DNA of 64,000 nt from Hyphomicrobiales bacterium (GTDB taxonomy: Bacteria > Pseudomonadota > Alphaproteobacteria > Rhizobiales > Beijerinckiaceae), in contig CANGLU010000005.1 in the NCBI GenBank assembly GCA_947455025.1, positions 16,499 through 80,498 on the forward strand. Direction: 5' to 3'. The first letter of the stretch is position 1; each line of letters begins with the position of its first letter. Shown piece after piece: positions 1-8,966 of this stretch. The notes beneath the pieces were generated by a model. That model was not told the DNA's origin, did not search any database, and saw nothing but the letters and a program-made list of their open reading frames with translations. Both the position numbers and the translations under genes were made by a program.

Positions 1-474
1 GGCATTCCTTTCACCGTGACACCCGGCGTGCCAAGCTTTGCAGCGGCGGCAGCAGCTTTGGGGGCGGAACTTACGCTGCCGGAAGTCACCCAATCAGTTG
101 TGCTAACGCGAACCTCTGGTCGCGCCTCTTCGATGCCGGAAAGCGAAAGCCTCGCAAATTTTGCGAAGACCGGCGCGGTTCTCGCCATTCATCTGTCGAT
201 CCACACGCTCGATGAAGTCGTTTCAGAACTCTTGCCGCATTATGGCAGCGATTGTCCGGTTGCGATTGTCTATCGCGCGAGTTGGCCTGATCAACAGATT
301 CTACGCGGCACGCTTGCGACCATTGCCGAACAATTCTCCGAAAGCCCTGTTGAACGCACGGCGCTTATTCTGGTTGGCAAAACACTAGGCGCCGAAGGCT
401 TCCGCAACAGCGCTCTCTATGATGCCGACTATCAACGCCGTTTCCGCACACCGGGCTGGCGAGGCACCGAATGA
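1..474 (+). CDS. cobM: Precorrin-4 C11-methyltransferase, 3' part (N-terminus outside window)
   Basis: The reading frame is open from base 1 and ends with TGA at 472-474, so only about 157 C-terminal residues are present. They include the TPGVPSF segment and the HLS...L core typical of the SAM-dependent tetrapyrrole methyltransferase fold, plus a C-terminal LVGKTLG stretch as in CobM/CbiF. The family methylates C-11 of precorrin-4 in cobalamin synthesis and is cytoplasmic. The gene is followed after 5 bp by cbiD in convergent orientation, with cobB further on, which supports a cobalamin assignment. A GTG at position 16 is an internal codon, not the start. The CobM versus CbiF name rests on context. 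Confidence 0.85.
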   Translation, partial: GIPFTVTPGVPSFAAAAAALGAELTLPEVTQSVVLTRTSGRASSMPESESLANFAKTGAVLAIHLSIHTLDEVVSELLPHYGSDCPVAIVYRASWPDQQILRGTLATIAEQFSESPVERTALILVGKTLGAEGFRNSALYDADYQRRFRTPGWRGTE

Positions 475-479
475 TCGCG

Positions 480-1607
480 CTAGCCTACCTTGCGCGGAGG
501 CGTTCGAGCGATCACCTGTCCTGCGCGGTCGACAATCACGATATCGAGCAGCGATCCCGATCCGGCGAGCGCTTTAGCGGCCGTTGCCCAAGCCTCATCC
601 GCCACGCGTTGGCCGATATCGAGCCCGCGCACACGGCAATTTTCCATGACTTCATTGGCGGTATTGGCGCTCAAAACGGACTGAACAAATTCAGGATCCG
701 CGCCGGTTTCGCTCACGCGCTCGGACAACCAGTGCAAATCGACCTCACCGCTGCGGGAATGAAGATCAAGCAGCCCTTGGCCCAGCTTGGTCATTTTGGC
801 GAAACCGCCGCCGACAGTGACAATTGGAACGGGGTGCTTTTTCAAATATTTGAGCATGCCGCCTGCGAAATCACCCATATCGATCAAGGCGACATCGGGC
901 AAAGCGTGAAAGCCCTGAATGGCCTTTTCAGACGTATGCCCCGTCGCGCCCGCTACATGGTTAATACCCGTGGCGCGCGCGACATCAATGCCGCGATGGA
1001 TCGAGGAGATCCAAGCCGCACAGGAAAAGGGAATAACCACACCCGTGGTTCCCAAGATCGACAAGCCTCCGACAATGCCGAGCCGTCCATTCAGCGTACC
1101 GAGCGCCAATTGCTCGCCGCCGGGAATGGCAATTTCAATGATCACATCGCGCGGCCCGCTTGTCTCTGCGGCGGCCTCCTCAATCGCAATGCGCATCATG
1201 TCGCGCGGTACTGGATTGATCGCAGGCTCACCGGGCGGCAAGACAAGGCCAGGACGGGTCACCGTGCCAACACCCTCGCCTGCTTTGAACTGAATACCGG
1301 AGCCCACGGCACCGAAGCGGACAGTCGAAACAATACGCGCGCCATGCGTTACATCAGGATCATCTCCCGCATCCTTGATCACGGAAGCTCGCGCAAAGCC
1401 CTCACCCAGCTCGGTCGTTGCAATGGCAAAAGCTGGACGCGACCCGTTGGGCAACAAAACCTCGACCGGATCGAGGAACTCTCCGGTTACCAAAGCGGTG
1501 TAAGCAGCGCGCGTCGCAGCGGTCGCGCAAGTGCCCGTTGTCCAGCCGCGTTTCAAATGCGGCGTAGCCTCCAGATTGTCGATCTCGGTGGATTCGGGCT
1601 CACTCAT
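480..1607 (-). CDS. cbiD: Cobalt-precorrin-5B C(1)-methyltransferase CbiD
   Basis: A 375-aa protein with the CbiD hallmark RGWTTGTCATAATRAA near its N-terminus and the glycine-rich GGTGVV..S and GATGHTSE regions further on. CbiD methylates C-1 of the corrin ring intermediate using SAM. I chose the ATG at 1607 (MSEPESTEID) because it leaves the usual short leader before the TTGTCA motif; the frame can be extended to a TTG at 1640. The gene points away from cobB, with about 50 bp between starts, so the two probably share a divergent promoter region. CbiD is classically an anaerobic-pathway enzyme but is also found in alphaproteobacteria that lack CobF. Confidence 0.9.
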   Translation of the reverse strand: MSEPESTEIDNLEATPHLKRGWTTGTCATAATRAAYTALVTGEFLDPVEVLLPNGSRPAFAIATTELGEGFARASVIKDAGDDPDVTHGARIVSTVRFGAVGSGIQFKAGEGVGTVTRPGLVLPPGEPAINPVPRDMMRIAIEEAAAETSGPRDVIIEIAIPGGEQLALGTLNGRLGIVGGLSILGTTGVVIPFSCAAWISSIHRGIDVARATGINHVAGATGHTSEKAIQGFHALPDVALIDMGDFAGGMLKYLKKHPVPIVTVGGGFAKMTKLGQGLLDLHSRSGEVDLHWLSERVSETGADPEFVQSVLSANTANEVMENCRVRGLDIGQRVADEAWATAAKALAGSGSLLDIVIVDRAGQVIARTPPRKVG

Positions 1608-1660
1608 GGGTTCAGTGCATACTGCGTCGAAGGCAATCAACGCAACCAGAAGGCTTCAGC

Positions 1661-3007
1661 ATGACCCCTATTGCGCCCGGCCTTGTGATTGCAGCACCCC
1701 GATCCTCCTCGGGCAAGACGACGCTAACGCTAGGCCTGTTGCGGGCTTTCAAGCGCCGCGGCATTGCTGTGCGCGGTCTTAAATGCGGTCCGGACTATAT
1801 TGATCCGGCCTTTCATCAGGCGGCCTCGGGACTGCCGAGCCTCAATCTCGACGCTTGGGCGATGGACCCTTCGCTCGTCGCACGACTTGCGGCGGATACC
1901 GCAAGCGGAGCGGATTTGACGCTTTGCGAAGGGCTAATGGGTCTGTTTGATGGTGTGCCGGCGCCAGAAGGTCGCTCAGGTTCATCGGCTGATATTGCAG
2001 CGGCCGCCGGTTGGCCGGTTTTATTGGTGATTGATGTCAGCGGGCAATCGCAATCCGCAGGTGCGATTGTGAAGGGTTGCGCGACTTTTGATCCGCGGAT
2101 CACGATCGCGGGTGTTATTCTGAACAAAGTTGGCAGTGAACGCCATCGCCGCCTTGTGACCGAAGCCATTGGACGAACCGGCATTCCGGTTTTGGGTAGC
2201 GTCCCAAGAGACGCCGAGGCGAGTTTGCCTGAGCGCCATTTGGGGCTTGTTCAAGCGGAAGAAACAGCAGGTCTCGAAGCCATTCTTGATAAGATGGCAG
2301 ATCTTGTAGAGGCCCATGTCGATTTGGATGCCATCAGACAGGCCGCGCGCGTTCCAAAACTCTTGGGCGATCATGCAGGACTTGCGCTTAAGGCTCCGGG
2401 ACAAAGGATTGCTTTAGCGAGAGATGCGGCGTTTTCCTTCATGTATCCGCATCATCTCGCAGGTTGGCAAAAAGCCGGGGCGGAAATCATTCCCTTCTCA
2501 CCGTTGGCCGATGAAGCGCCACCTGCTGATTGCGATGTGTGCTGGCTACCTGGTGGTTATCCTGAATTGCACGCCGAGCATCTATCCAATGCGCATTCCT
2601 TTTTGGACGGCCTCCGGCATTTTGCTGAAACGAAACCCGTTCACGGCGAGTGCGGCGGCTATATGACGCTTGGTGAAACACTCGTGGATGCAGCGGGCGT
2701 TGAATGGCCGATGGCTGGATTACTGGGCGTTAAAACGAGCTTCGCCAAACGCAAAATGATGCTCGGCTATCGCGATGTAACGCTCGAAGCCGATGGCCCT
2801 TTGGGGGCAAAAGGAACACGCCTTAGGGGGCATGAATTCCATTATGCCACCATTGTCGATCAGGGCGCTGATGAGCCTCTGGTGATGGCGCGCGATGCCT
2901 ATGGCGCTGCGCCCTCGCCCTCGGGCAGCCGACGCGGTAATGTGACCGGATCGTTTTTTCACGTCATCGCCGAACATACCAATGGAGACGACGGCCTTGG
3001 TGATTAA
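1661..3007 (+). CDS. cobB: Cobyrinate a,c-diamide synthase
   Basis: A 448-aa, two-domain amidotransferase. The N-terminal part has a dethiobiotin-synthetase-like P-loop (APRSSSGKTT, residues about 11-20) and the KCGPDYIDP motif of the family. The C-terminal part is a class I glutamine amidotransferase with the nucleophile in HGECGGYMTLG and the histidine in GHEFHY. The enzyme amidates the a and c side chains of (hydrogeno)byrinic acid using ATP and glutamine. The length fits CobB/CbiA. The last 26 bp overlap the start of the downstream LysR gene, so the two may be cotranscribed although their functions appear unrelated. Confidence 0.93.
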   Translation: MTPIAPGLVIAAPRSSSGKTTLTLGLLRAFKRRGIAVRGLKCGPDYIDPAFHQAASGLPSLNLDAWAMDPSLVARLAADTASGADLTLCEGLMGLFDGVPAPEGRSGSSADIAAAAGWPVLLVIDVSGQSQSAGAIVKGCATFDPRITIAGVILNKVGSERHRRLVTEAIGRTGIPVLGSVPRDAEASLPERHLGLVQAEETAGLEAILDKMADLVEAHVDLDAIRQAARVPKLLGDHAGLALKAPGQRIALARDAAFSFMYPHHLAGWQKAGAEIIPFSPLADEAPPADCDVCWLPGGYPELHAEHLSNAHSFLDGLRHFAETKPVHGECGGYMTLGETLVDAAGVEWPMAGLLGVKTSFAKRKMMLGYRDVTLEADGPLGAKGTRLRGHEFHYATIVDQGADEPLVMARDAYGAAPSPSGSRRGNVTGSFFHVIAEHTNGDDGLGD

Positions 3008-3887
3008 GCAATTGGCTTATCTTGTAGCGCTCGCCCGCGAAAAACATTTCGGTCGGGCGGCGACCGCGTGCAACGTCTCGCAGCCGACTTTATCAGGCGC
3101 CATCCGCCAGCTGGAAGACGAGCTCGGCGTGCCATTGGTAGAACGAGGCCACCGTTACACCGGCCTTACAGCTGAAGGCGAAATGATTGTCACCCATGCC
3201 AAACGGATATTGGGTGAAATCGATACGATGCAGCATACAATCAGCGATGTGCGACAAGGACTTTCGGGACGCTTGCGCATCGGTGCCATTCCAACGGCGC
3301 TACCGCTTGTCGCGCAAATCACGGGGCCTTTTTCAGAGCGTTTTCCTTCGGTAACGCTGACGGTGCTTTCGATGACGTCCACCTCGATTCAGGAAGCCAT
3401 CGATAATTTTGATCTCGATGTCGGATTAACCTATCTCGACAATGAACCGCTTGAGCACGTGATTGCCAAACCGCTTTATGCCGAGACCTATGTTTTGCTG
3501 ACCCGCGCCGATAGCGCTTTGGCCAAACGCGACGAGATCAGTTGGGATGAGGCCGCCTCGCTTAATCTGTGCCTGCTCACGCCCGATATGCAGAACCGAC
3601 GTATTATCGATGGTATTTTCCGTTCGGTGGGCAAGGCACCGCAGCCCGTTATGGAAACCAATTCAATCTTTAACCTATGCAGCCATGCCGCCATTTCGGG
3701 TTGGGTCAGCATTGTGCCTTCGCAATTATCCGGATTTTTTGGCATGCCGAATGGGCTAAAGGCCCTCCGATTGGTTAATCCGTCGGCGTCACGCTCGGTA
3801 GGCCTGATCACGGCCGATCGGCAGCCGCAGCAGCCTTTGGCACGCCGGTTGTTTGCACTCACCGAGCCAATGCGGACGGACGCGTAA
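2982..3887 (+). CDS. LysR-family transcriptional regulator, probable regulator of the formate dehydrogenase operon
   Basis: A 301-aa protein. The N-terminal winged helix-turn-helix contains FGRAATACNVSQPTLSGAIR (about residues 23-42), a typical LysR recognition helix, followed by a substrate-binding domain. It lies 77-134 bp upstream of fdsG in the same orientation; in Cupriavidus a LysR-type protein, FdsR, controls fdsGBACD, so an FdsR-like role is inferred. The start overlaps the end of cobB by 26 bp; a GTG at 3000 would shorten the overlap. The effector is unknown from sequence. Confidence 0.88.
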   Translation: METTALVIKQLAYLVALAREKHFGRAATACNVSQPTLSGAIRQLEDELGVPLVERGHRYTGLTAEGEMIVTHAKRILGEIDTMQHTISDVRQGLSGRLRIGAIPTALPLVAQITGPFSERFPSVTLTVLSMTSTSIQEAIDNFDLDVGLTYLDNEPLEHVIAKPLYAETYVLLTRADSALAKRDEISWDEAASLNLCLLTPDMQNRRIIDGIFRSVGKAPQPVMETNSIFNLCSHAAISGWVSIVPSQLSGFFGMPNGLKALRLVNPSASRSVGLITADRQPQQPLARRLFALTEPMRTDA

Positions 3888-3910
3888 TCGGCACTTTAAC
3901 CTTCATCGGA

Positions 3911-3940
3911 AAATTCGATCAATTCTTTGATAAATTCGAT
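3911..3940. promoter_or_regulatory. Candidate regulator-binding region upstream of fdsG
   Basis: The AT-rich gap between the LysR gene and fdsG carries the direct repeat AAATTCGAT at 3911-3919 and 3932-3940, a 21-bp period (two helical turns). Between them is the inverted repeat ATCAA-N4-TTGAT at 3918-3931. The arrangement fits a LysR-type activator site, but no binding data exist and no clear -35/-10 was identified. Confidence 0.35.
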
Positions 3941-4021
3941 TTGATCGCCGATTGATATTAGCGCATGACAGTTCCCAATGGTCAAAACAATGCCGAGTGG
4001 CATAAAAAAGGGGTGGGACTG

Positions 4022-4498
4022 ATGAGCTGGGACGATGCGGTAGCCTCATCTATTGTCAATGAATACAAGCACTTGGCGGGCGCAACGCTCCCAATTCTGC
4101 ATGCGTTGCAGGAAAATTTCGGCTATGTCGACAAGCGCGCCGTGCCCCTCATTGCGGATGCACTCAATATGTCGAAGGCCGAAATCTTTGGCGCGATTAC
4201 CTTTTATCACGACTTCAGACACGAACCTGCTGGCCAAACGGTCGTCAAACTGTGCCGGGCGGAAGCCTGCCAGTCGATGGGCTGCGAAAGCCTCGTCACG
4301 CATTTGAAGGATGCCCATGGCGTCGAGATTAATGCGACGACGCCAGACGGCCGCCTAACCGTTGAAACCGTCTATTGCCTCGGCAATTGCGCGCTTGGTC
4401 CTGCCGCCCTCATCAATGGCGCGCTCGTCGGCCGCGTCGATGAAGAGGTGTTGGATGCGGTCTGCAAAGGCCAATCGCATGACCGCATGGCCGGTTGA
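4022..4498 (+). CDS. fdsG: NAD-dependent formate dehydrogenase gamma subunit
   Basis: A NuoE-like [2Fe-2S] thioredoxin-fold subunit of about 158 aa with cluster ligands C78, C83, C119 and C123 (in LCRAEACQSMGC and YCLGNCALGP). It passes electrons within the soluble, cytoplasmic molybdenum formate dehydrogenase. I prefer the ATG at 4022, preceded by AGGGG with 8-bp spacing. The frame extends upstream to an ATG at 3965 (177 aa), which has no visible ribosome-binding site. It is followed by fdsB after 12 bp as the first gene of the fds operon. Confidence 0.9.
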   Translation: MSWDDAVASSIVNEYKHLAGATLPILHALQENFGYVDKRAVPLIADALNMSKAEIFGAITFYHDFRHEPAGQTVVKLCRAEACQSMGCESLVTHLKDAHGVEINATTPDGRLTVETVYCLGNCALGPAALINGALVGRVDEEVLDAVCKGQSHDRMAG

Positions 4499-4510
4499 GG
4501 AGAAAAAATC

Positions 4511-6082
4511 ATGAGCCCCTCAATCAAAATTTACGTTCCGCGCGATGCTGCCGCCCTCTCGGTAGGTGCCAACCGCGTCGCCACTGCGCTTGCTAATGAA
4601 GCCAAAAAGCGTGGCCAAGCGGTCGAGATTATCCGCAATGGCTCGCGTGGCATGCTCTGGCTTGAGCCGCTGGTGGAAGTTGAAACCGCCAAAGGCCGCG
4701 TGGCCTTCGGGCCTGTGGCGCCGAAAGATGTCGCCTCTTTGTTTGAGGCAAACTTCCTCACCGGTAGCGCGCATCCGCTGAATCTGGGACTTACCGAAGA
4801 AATTCCGTTCTTTAAAAATCAAGAGCGGCTTACCTTTGCTCGCGTTGGCGTGATCGATCCGCTTTCGGTTGATGATTACATCGCGCATGGCGGTTTTGTA
4901 GGCCTGAAAAAGGCCGTGACCATGACGGGTGCTGCCATCGTGCAGGAAGTGGCCGATTCAGGCCTTCGCGGCCGTGGTGGCGCGGGCTTCCCGACGGGCA
5001 TCAAATGGAAAACTGTTTTAGGCGCTGAAGCCGACCAGAAATACATTGTCTGCAATGCGGACGAAGGCGATAGCGGCACGTTTGCCGACCGGATGCTGAT
5101 GGAAGGCGACCCCTACACTCTCATTGAGGGCATGGCGATTGCCGGTGTGGCCGTTGGTGCGACCAAGGGCTTCATCTATCTCCGTTCAGAATATCCGCAT
5201 GCCTACCAGACGCTGCTCGAAGCCATTCGCACCGCACGCGCGGCCCGTTGGTTGGGGCCTGCGATTGGCGGTTCCTCCTATGCCTTCGATCTTGAAGTGC
5301 GTTTAGGTGCGGGTGCCTATATCTGTGGCGAAGAAACCTCCCTTCTGGAGAGCCTAGAAGGCAAGCGCGCGATCGTTCGTGCTAAGCCGCCTTTGCCTGC
5401 TCTCAAAGGTCTGTTTGGCAAGCCAACCATCGTCAACAATGTGATGTCACTGGCGACCATTCCTTGGATCATGGCCAATGGCGCGAAAGCCTATGCCGAT
5501 TTCGGTATGGGTCGCTCGCGCGGCACGCTGCCGATCCAATTGGCGGGCAATATCAAGCAAGGTGGTTTGATCGAAAAGGCGTTTGGTGTGAGACTGCGCG
5601 AGATCATCCAGACCTATGGCGGCGGTACGCATTCGGGCCGCTCCTTCCGGGCAGTGCAGGTGGGTGGGCCTTTGGGCGCATACTTCCCTGAAAGCCTGCT
5701 CGATACGCCGATGGATTATGAGGCAATGGCCGCTAAAAAGGGCCTGCTCGGCCATGGCGGTATGGTGGTGTTCGATGACACCGTGGACCTTGCCCAGCAA
5801 GCGCGCTTTGCCTTTGAGTTCTGCGCGAAAGAATCATGCGGCAAATGCACGCCTTGCCGCATTGGCGCGACACGCGGTGTTGAAACCATGGACAAGGTGA
5901 TTGCGGGCGATACCTCGAAGCTCGCGCTGATCGATGACCTTTGCCATTTGATGACCGATGCCTCGCTCTGCGCGATGGGCGGATTAACGCCTGTGCCCGT
6001 AATGAGCGCGATGACCCATTTCCCTGATGATTTCAACCGTGCGCCGAAGCGCATGACCCCTGAAAATCTGGCCGCTGAATAA
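4511..6082 (+). CDS. fdsB: NAD-dependent formate dehydrogenase beta subunit (FMN/NADH-binding)
   Basis: A 523-aa NuoF-like protein. The FMN-binding glycine-rich loop RGRGGAGFPTGIKW lies near residue 155, the NADH-binding region GAGAYICGEETSLLES near 270, and the C-terminal [4Fe-4S] motif ESCGKCTPCR near 440. It transfers electrons from the FeS chain via FMN to NAD+. The N-terminal ~110 residues are a thioredoxin-like extension without cluster cysteines, as in FdsB homologues. A strong AGGAG precedes the ATG. The gene lies 12 bp after fdsG and 12 bp before fdsA. Confidence 0.95.
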   Translation: MSPSIKIYVPRDAAALSVGANRVATALANEAKKRGQAVEIIRNGSRGMLWLEPLVEVETAKGRVAFGPVAPKDVASLFEANFLTGSAHPLNLGLTEEIPFFKNQERLTFARVGVIDPLSVDDYIAHGGFVGLKKAVTMTGAAIVQEVADSGLRGRGGAGFPTGIKWKTVLGAEADQKYIVCNADEGDSGTFADRMLMEGDPYTLIEGMAIAGVAVGATKGFIYLRSEYPHAYQTLLEAIRTARAARWLGPAIGGSSYAFDLEVRLGAGAYICGEETSLLESLEGKRAIVRAKPPLPALKGLFGKPTIVNNVMSLATIPWIMANGAKAYADFGMGRSRGTLPIQLAGNIKQGGLIEKAFGVRLREIIQTYGGGTHSGRSFRAVQVGGPLGAYFPESLLDTPMDYEAMAAKKGLLGHGGMVVFDDTVDLAQQARFAFEFCAKESCGKCTPCRIGATRGVETMDKVIAGDTSKLALIDDLCHLMTDASLCAMGGLTPVPVMSAMTHFPDDFNRAPKRMTPENLAAE

Positions 6083-6094
6083 CGGAGAGCACCC

Positions 6095-8956
6095 ATGACC
6101 TTGATCAAAGAGCTCGATTACGGCACCCCGATCCGCGTCTCCGAACAGATGGTGACGCTCACCATTGACGGTGCGTCGATCACCGTTCCTCAAGGCACCT
6201 CCGTCATGGCAGCTGCCATGAAGGCTGGAACGGCCATTCCGAAGCTTTGCGCCACCGACAGTCTTGAGCCATTCGGCTCCTGCCGCATGTGCCTTGTCGA
6301 GATCGAGGGAAGGCGCGGAACGCCAGCGTCCTGCACGACCTTGGTCGAGCCGGGCATGGTGGTTAAAACCCAGTCGGATAATCTCCACAAGCTCCGAAAG
6401 GGCGTGATGGAACTCTATATCTCCGACCATCCTCTAGATTGCCTCACCTGCTCGGCCAATGGCGATTGCGAATTGCAGGATATGGCGGGCGTCGTAGGCC
6501 TTCGCGATGTGCGCTACGGCAAGGATGTTGCCAATCATTTCGAGACCACCTCGCCGCTCTCGCTTTTGAAAGACGAGACCAACCCCTATTTCACCTATGA
6601 TCCCGCAAAATGCATCGTCTGCAACCGCTGCGTCCGCGCGTGTGAAGAAGTGCAAGGCACCTTTGCATTGACCATTGAAGGCCGTGGCTTTGATAGCCGC
6701 GTCTCAGCCGGTGGTGTGAGCTTCCTTGAATCGGATTGCGTTTCATGCGGCGCCTGCGTGCAGGCCTGCCCGACCGCGACACTGATGGAAAACACCGTTA
6801 TTGCGAAGGGCCAGCCCGAGCATTCGTCGGTTACGACCTGCGCCTATTGCGGCGTTGGCTGCTCGTTCAAAGCTGAAATGCAGGGCGATGAAGTTGTGCG
6901 TATGGTGCCTTATAAAGACGGCAAGGCCAATGAAGGCCATTCCTGCGTTAAGGGCCGCTTCGCGTGGGGTTATGCCACGCATACGGATCGCATCACCAAG
7001 CCAATGATCCGCGCCAAGATTACCGATGAGTGGCGCGAAGTATCGTGGGAAGAAGCAATTGGGCACGCGGCCAGTGAATTCAAGCGGATCCAGAAAACCT
7101 ATGGCAAGGATGCGGTAGGCGCGATCACCTCGTCGCGCTGCACGAATGAGGAAGTGTTCCTCGTTCAAAAGCTGGTGCGTGCGGCTTTTGGCAACAACAA
7201 TGTCGATACCTGCGCCCGTGTCTGCCATTCGCCCACGGGCTATGGCTTGTCGAAAACCTTCGGAACGTCCGCAGGTACGCAAGACTTCAAATCGGTTGCC
7301 AAAGCCGATGTCGTTCTCGTGATCGGTGCGAACCCGACCGATGGCCACCCCGTGTTTGCCTCGCGCTTGAAAAAGCGTTTGCGTGCGGGTGCAAAGCTGA
7401 TTGTGGCTGATCCACGCCGGATTGATCTGGTGAAATCACCGCACATCAAGGCCGAGCATCATTTGGCCCTTCTGCCCGGCACCAATGTGGCATTGCTTGA
7501 TAGTCTCGCCCATGTCGTCGTCACCGAAGGCCTCGTGAACGAAGCCTTTGTGCGCGAGCGGTGCGATTTGCAGGACTTTGAAGTCTGGGCGCGTTTTGTA
7601 GCCGAAGAGCGCAACTCGCCGGAAGCCATGGAAGCCTTTACGGGCGTGCCAGCGGATGAAGTGCGCAAAGCCGCGCGGCTGTTCGCCAAGGGCGGCAATG
7701 CCGCGATCTATTACGGCTTGGGCGTGACCGAGCATAGCCAAGGCTCCACCACCGTGATGGCGATGGCGAACCTTGCAATGGCCACCGGCAATATCGGCCG
7801 CGACGGCGTGGGTGTTAATCCGCTCCGTGGTCAGAACAATGTGCAGGGCTCCTGCGATATGGGTTCCTTCCCGCATGAGTTCTCGGGCTATCGGCATGTG
7901 AGCGATGACTCGACGCGCGAAATGTTCCAGTCAATGTGGGGCGTTGAGCTTTCCAACGAGCAAGGCTTCCGCATTCCGAACATGCTCGATGAGGCCGTCG
8001 AGGGTGGCTTCAAGGGCATCTATATTCAGGGCGAAGACATCGCGCAGTCGGACCCGAACACGGTCCACGTCACCTCGGGTCTCGAGGCGATGGAATGCGT
8101 GGTCATTCAGGACATCTTCCTTTGCGAGACGGCGAAATACGCGCATGTCTTCTTGCCGGGTTCGTCCTTCTTGGAAAAAGACGGCACCTTTACCAATGCC
8201 GAGCGCCGCATCAACCGCGTTCGTAAGATGATGGAGCCAAAATCCGGCAAGGCCGAATGGCAGATCACGATCGATCTCGCCAAAGCGCTGGGATACGATA
8301 TGAACTACACCCATCCATCCGAAATCATGGATGAAATTGCGGCCCTCACACCGGGCTTCAAAAATGTCAGCTATGCCAAGCTCGACGAAAAAGGCTCTAT
8401 CCAATGGCCGTGCAATGATGCCGCACCTGAAGGCACGCCGATCATGCATGTCGACCGTTTTGTACGCGGCAAGGGCAAGTTCATGATCACCGATTATGTG
8501 CCGACCGAAGAACGTACGGGACCACGGTTCCCATTGCTTCTCACGACGGGACGTATTCTCTCGCAATACAATGTCGGTGCGCAAACGCGGCGGACGGAAA
8601 ACAATGTCTGGCACAATGAAGACGTGCTGGAGATCCATCCGTTCGATGCCGAGCAACGTGGTATCAAATCGGGCGATCTCGTGTCGCTCGCGAGCCGTGC
8701 GGGTGACATTTCACTTCGGGCCGAAGTCTCCGAGCGGATGCAGCCGGGCGTCGTTTACACGACCTTCCACCACGCCAAAACGGGTGCGAATGTGATCACC
8801 ACGGATAATTCCGATTGGGCGACAAACTGCCCTGAATACAAGGTGACGGCGGTCGAAGTGCGCCGCACCAACCACTATTCGGATTGGCAGGAAAAGAACA
8901 ACCGCGAAGAGATCGATCTCAAAAAGATCGCTCCGCATGTTCTAGCCGCGGAATAA
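6095..8956 (+). CDS. fdsA: NAD-dependent formate dehydrogenase alpha (catalytic, bis-MGD) subunit
   Basis: A 953-aa protein. The N-terminus has a [2Fe-2S] ferredoxin domain and a NuoG-like HxxxC cluster region. Two 4Fe-4S ferredoxin motifs follow (CIVCNRCVRAC near residue 173 and CVSCGACVQAC near 215), then the bis-MGD domain opening with CAYCGVGC near 249. Cys377-His378 in ARVCHSPTGYGL match the molybdenum-ligand Cys and adjacent His of the FdsA family, so this is a cysteine, not selenocysteine, enzyme. It oxidises formate to CO2, and family members also catalyse the reverse reaction. Nearly every expected cluster ligand is visible. A GGAGAG precedes the start. Confidence 0.96.
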   Translation: MTLIKELDYGTPIRVSEQMVTLTIDGASITVPQGTSVMAAAMKAGTAIPKLCATDSLEPFGSCRMCLVEIEGRRGTPASCTTLVEPGMVVKTQSDNLHKLRKGVMELYISDHPLDCLTCSANGDCELQDMAGVVGLRDVRYGKDVANHFETTSPLSLLKDETNPYFTYDPAKCIVCNRCVRACEEVQGTFALTIEGRGFDSRVSAGGVSFLESDCVSCGACVQACPTATLMENTVIAKGQPEHSSVTTCAYCGVGCSFKAEMQGDEVVRMVPYKDGKANEGHSCVKGRFAWGYATHTDRITKPMIRAKITDEWREVSWEEAIGHAASEFKRIQKTYGKDAVGAITSSRCTNEEVFLVQKLVRAAFGNNNVDTCARVCHSPTGYGLSKTFGTSAGTQDFKSVAKADVVLVIGANPTDGHPVFASRLKKRLRAGAKLIVADPRRIDLVKSPHIKAEHHLALLPGTNVALLDSLAHVVVTEGLVNEAFVRERCDLQDFEVWARFVAEERNSPEAMEAFTGVPADEVRKAARLFAKGGNAAIYYGLGVTEHSQGSTTVMAMANLAMATGNIGRDGVGVNPLRGQNNVQGSCDMGSFPHEFSGYRHVSDDSTREMFQSMWGVELSNEQGFRIPNMLDEAVEGGFKGIYIQGEDIAQSDPNTVHVTSGLEAMECVVIQDIFLCETAKYAHVFLPGSSFLEKDGTFTNAERRINRVRKMMEPKSGKAEWQITIDLAKALGYDMNYTHPSEIMDEIAALTPGFKNVSYAKLDEKGSIQWPCNDAAPEGTPIMHVDRFVRGKGKFMITDYVPTEERTGPRFPLLLTTGRILSQYNVGAQTRRTENNVWHNEDVLEIHPFDAEQRGIKSGDLVSLASRAGDISLRAEVSERMQPGVVYTTFHHAKTGANVITTDNSDWATNCPEYKVTAVEVRRTNHYSDWQEKNNREEIDLKKIAPHVLAAE

Positions 8957-8966
8957 GCGAGGCACT

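Noticed and set aside
471..1664. 397-aa plus-strand ORF opposite cbiD
   Set aside because: It is the antisense shadow of CbiD; its translation has no recognisable domain while the minus-strand product matches CbiD throughout.
6743..8656. Long minus-strand ORFs opposite fdsA
   Set aside because: They mirror the highly conserved FdsA coding frame and show no domain of their own.
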